In this document: piece by piece, positions 12,638 to 14,361 of the stretch | How positions within the stretch are numbered: position 1 is the first letter of the stretch | Layout of the letters: the number at the start of each line of letters is the position of its first letter | Assembly (NCBI GenBank): GCA_020853375.1 | Contig: JADYZA010000046.1 | Coordinates: forward strand, 1 to 14,361 | Direction of reading: 5' to 3' | From: Verrucomicrobiota bacterium | Lineage (GTDB): Bacteria > Verrucomicrobiota > Kiritimatiellia > Kiritimatiellales > Tichowtungiaceae | DNA: 14,361 nt | The notes under the pieces: model-generated | What the model was told of the DNA's origin: nothing | Seen by the model: only the letters and a program-made list of their open reading frames with translations | The model's database searches: none | Made by a program: the position numbers and the translations under genes

Positions 12638-13708
12638 CTAAAAATCAATTCGCACCAGCGGACAGACGCTGAACCGGCTTTCTTTAACCGTGTTGATTAA
12701 ACCGATCTGCACGCCGTCCAATCGTTCGCAATGGTTGATTAAGCCAAGTTGAAGCCCGCGCACATAGCGGGCGTGGTTGTAGATCAGGCTGGCTTGGGCT
12801 CCAGTAACATCTTCAAGAACATAATTCCAGATGCCAGCAACTTCCAGTCCGTCCAATGAGCCGGCCATGGTGCTGAGTCCGGCGATTTGTATGCCATCCG
12901 CTTCGCCGATGACATTGGCCGCCCCGACAGCAAACTGCAGACACCCCTTAAGATCGCCAGCTTCAGCCAAAATGATTGCGCCTTGCAGAATGCCGTCGGC
13001 TTTGATTTCAGATTTTGCCATCAGTCCGCCGAGCTGAATGCCGACTGTTTCTTTGGATCTGGCCGTCAGCCCGCCGAGCTGAATGCCGCGGGTATAGCGC
13101 GACTCGGTGAAGAGCAGGCCGAGCTGAATGCCGTTCGCATACCAGCCGGCTTCCGTGAAAACGCCGCCGAGTTGCACCCCGGCCAGATTTTCCGCGCCGG
13201 TTTTATAAAGGCTGGCTTGAACGCCTTTGGCCCAGCACTTGTCTTTTTCTGAATCCGATTCTGCGCAAAGTCCGCCGAGCTGAATGCCGCTCACCGCGCG
13301 CGCTTTGCCAAGCAGTCCGGTCAGCTGGATGCCGTAAAGATCTTCAGCGTCGGTAGAAACGGTCGCGACCTGAATTCCGCCGACCTGCTTGGTTTCGGCA
13401 TTCCAGAGCGAAAGCTGAATCCCGCCGAAATCATACGTCTCGTTGCGGTAGATTGCCGCCTGAACTCCGCTTGCCGCCTCCGAAACATTCCAAAAGCCGA
13501 GATCCAGACCGTGCATGTAGCGGTTGTCGACAAAGTAGCAGTTCAAGCGCAGGCCGTGAACGCCATAATCTTTTGGATAGAGACAGTGATACTCGTCGAC
13601 CCCTAGTTGAATCGGGGTGCTGAGGTGGCCGATAGATTTTTCAACCGGCATTGCCGCGAAGACAGAGCCAGTCACCAGCGCGAGGAGGAGAACAAGTGTC
13701 TTTTTCAT
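12638..13708 (-). CDS. Secreted surface-type repeat protein (GIQLGGL repeats, LA_2272-like)
   Basis: This encodes 356 residues. A clear signal peptide (MKKTLVLLLALVTGSVFA) is followed by an unconserved region to about residue 50. The rest is mostly units of about 15 residues with consensus G-[IV]-Q-L-G-G-L-x(8), for example GIQLGGLTARSKETV and GIQLGLLFTESRYTR. One unit is lengthened to 21 residues and includes two cysteines. The C-terminus VCPLVRIDF is strand-like. The pattern resembles LA_2272-type surface-repeat proteins, for which no biochemical function is established to my knowledge. A beta-solenoid or outer-membrane-associated fold is inference. The gene stands alone between fabI and a divergent amidohydrolase. 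No strong ribosome site precedes the ATG. Confidence 0.82.
   Translation of the reverse strand: MKKTLVLLLALVTGSVFAAMPVEKSIGHLSTPIQLGVDEYHCLYPKDYGVHGLRLNCYFVDNRYMHGLDLGFWNVSEAASGVQAAIYRNETYDFGGIQLSLWNAETKQVGGIQVATVSTDAEDLYGIQLTGLLGKARAVSGIQLGGLCAESDSEKDKCWAKGVQASLYKTGAENLAGVQLGGVFTEAGWYANGIQLGLLFTESRYTRGIQLGGLTARSKETVGIQLGGLMAKSEIKADGILQGAIILAEAGDLKGCLQFAVGAANVIGEADGIQIAGLSTMAGSLDGLEVAGIWNYVLEDVTGAQASLIYNHARYVRGLQLGLINHCERLDGVQIGLINTVKESRFSVCPLVRIDF
13029..13285 (-). repeat. DNA-level repeat units of the surface-repeat gene
   Basis: The 15-mer CCGAGCTGAATGCCG (plus-strand reading) recurs at 13029, 13074, about 13109 and about 13271, each copy encoding the GIQLG core. The first two are exactly 45 nt (15 codons) apart. 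Near-identity at DNA level suggests recent duplication or gene conversion between units. Confidence 0.75.
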
Positions 13709-13937
13709 AGTGGCGACGTTCTACCATCCGGCGCATGAAAGATAAAGGCAAACCTTGACCGAACCGGTCGGCGTTTCCGTTTCCAAAGGTTGGGAAAATA
13801 TGTGGATGCATCGTCGGTGTTTTGAGAAGTGCAAAAGGAACTGGACACGGCCGTCGGTTTTATTGAAGACTGGAAATCAGTAAGGCCGGATTCGCTCGCA
13901 TAAATTCATCAACAAGCGGTGTTTAAAAGGGGAAATT
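13709..13937. other. Divergent intergenic region with two inverted repeats
   Basis: These 229 bp lie between two divergently transcribed genes and should hold both promoters; I could not identify convincing -35/-10 pairs. They contain an exact inverted repeat GACCG-AAC-CGGTC (13757-13769) and one copy of the dispersed palindrome (13780-13797). AAGGGG stands just before the amidohydrolase ATG. Confidence 0.5.
13780..13797. repeat. Dispersed palindrome copy 9 (intergenic)
   Basis: TTTCCAAAGGTTGGGAAA has a complete left arm and a right arm with one extra or altered G. It is the only copy outside a gene and lies in the divergent region upstream of two genes. Confidence 0.65.
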
Positions 13938-14361
13938 ATGATTATCGATTGTCATGCACATGTGTTTCTGAACCCGAAAATCCGGCCTTATCCGTGGGCC
14001 AAAACAACCTTCATGTCTGCGGAAGACCAGATCAAGATCATGGACGAAAAAGGGGTTAAGAAGGCGGTGATTTTGCCGATCAATAACGCCGAGTCGCCAG
14101 TGGAGCACCAGAGCGCCGGAGAAATTCTGGCCATCTGTGAAAAATATCCGGAACGCTTCATCCCGTTCTGTAACATCGATCCACGTAAGACACACTGGGA
14201 CGGGAAAATCAACACCGAGGGAAAGTTTGATTTTCTGTTGGAGCAGTATAAGGAACTCGGATTTAAGGGGCTGGGTGAATTTTGTCCGAATCTTCCGTGG
14301 GAGGATCCGCGGGTTCTGAATCTGCTCGGGAGCTGCGAGCGGGTCGGGTTTCCCGTTACGT
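13938..14361 (+). CDS. Amidohydrolase-family (Amidohydro_2-like) protein, N-terminal part, runs off the window
   Basis: The frame opens at ATG 13938, preceded by AAGGGG at about 6 nt, and stays open to the last base, so 141 codons are visible. The start MIIDCHAHVF carries the metal-binding H-x-H of the TIM-barrel amidohydrolase superfamily. KKAVILPINN, ERFIPFCNIDPR and LGFKGLGEFCPNL follow the Amidohydro_2 (PF04909) pattern of strands and loops, in which GFKGLGEF corresponds to a conserved barrel strand. Members hydrolyse or decarboxylate small cyclic or aromatic compounds. The substrate cannot be told from this portion, and the later metal-ligand histidines and aspartate lie beyond the window. 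The orientation is divergent from the surface-repeat gene. Confidence 0.83.
   Translation, partial: MIIDCHAHVFLNPKIRPYPWAKTTFMSAEDQIKIMDEKGVKKAVILPINNAESPVEHQSAGEILAICEKYPERFIPFCNIDPRKTHWDGKINTEGKFDFLLEQYKELGFKGLGEFCPNLPWEDPRVLNLLGSCERVGFPVT

Overview
The window is a gene-dense bacterial chromosome segment with no phage, IS or CRISPR signature. Lnt, YicC, NrdR, RF2 and FabI indicate a bacterium, and Lnt points to a diderm envelope with lipoproteins. The moderately high GC, the 47-residue Ala/Lys/Val histone-like protein and the overall gene mix are compatible with the PVC superphylum (Kiritimatiellota or Lentisphaerota-like). That assignment is inference and no marker here proves it.

Left part (1-9178, all on +): a run of tightly packed genes. 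It opens with the 3' end of trpF, then trpB, an AT-richer secreted protein of unknown function built from a duplicated domain, yicC and gmk. A promoter-like sequence precedes a tiny lysine-rich protein gene (3952-4095, only 47 codons), which is closed by a strong terminator. A second run follows: nrdR, an unknown 217-residue protein, lnt, prfB, trpC and a small DUF486-type membrane protein, mostly joined by 4-8 nt stop/start overlaps. The trp genes are therefore split by housekeeping genes.

Middle (9168-11431, on -): a thiamine thiazole operon thiS-thiG-thiH controlled by a TPP riboswitch. Its expression platform can be read directly: the 3' strand of P1 competes for the anti-Shine-Dalgarno strand of a hairpin that covers the thiS ribosome binding site. 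thiH converges on the DUF486 gene and their 3' ends overlap by 11 bp.

Right part: a tRNA-Glu(TTC) with its own promoter-like sequence on +, a bidirectional terminator, fabI on - with a basic C-terminal tail, a secreted protein made of about 15-residue GIQLGGL-type repeats on -, a divergent intergenic region, and the start of an amidohydrolase-family gene on + that runs off the window.

The most striking signal is not a gene. A 17-bp interrupted palindrome, consensus TTTCCARNNNYTGGAAA, recurs nine times (eight with intact TCCA/TGGA cores), plus weaker copies, across unrelated genes on both strands and in one intergenic region. Inside genes it usually forces the peptide F-Q-x-L-E at positions that are variable in the protein families concerned. 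It behaves like a dispersed genome-wide DNA signal, such as an uptake-sequence-like or chromosome-organising site.
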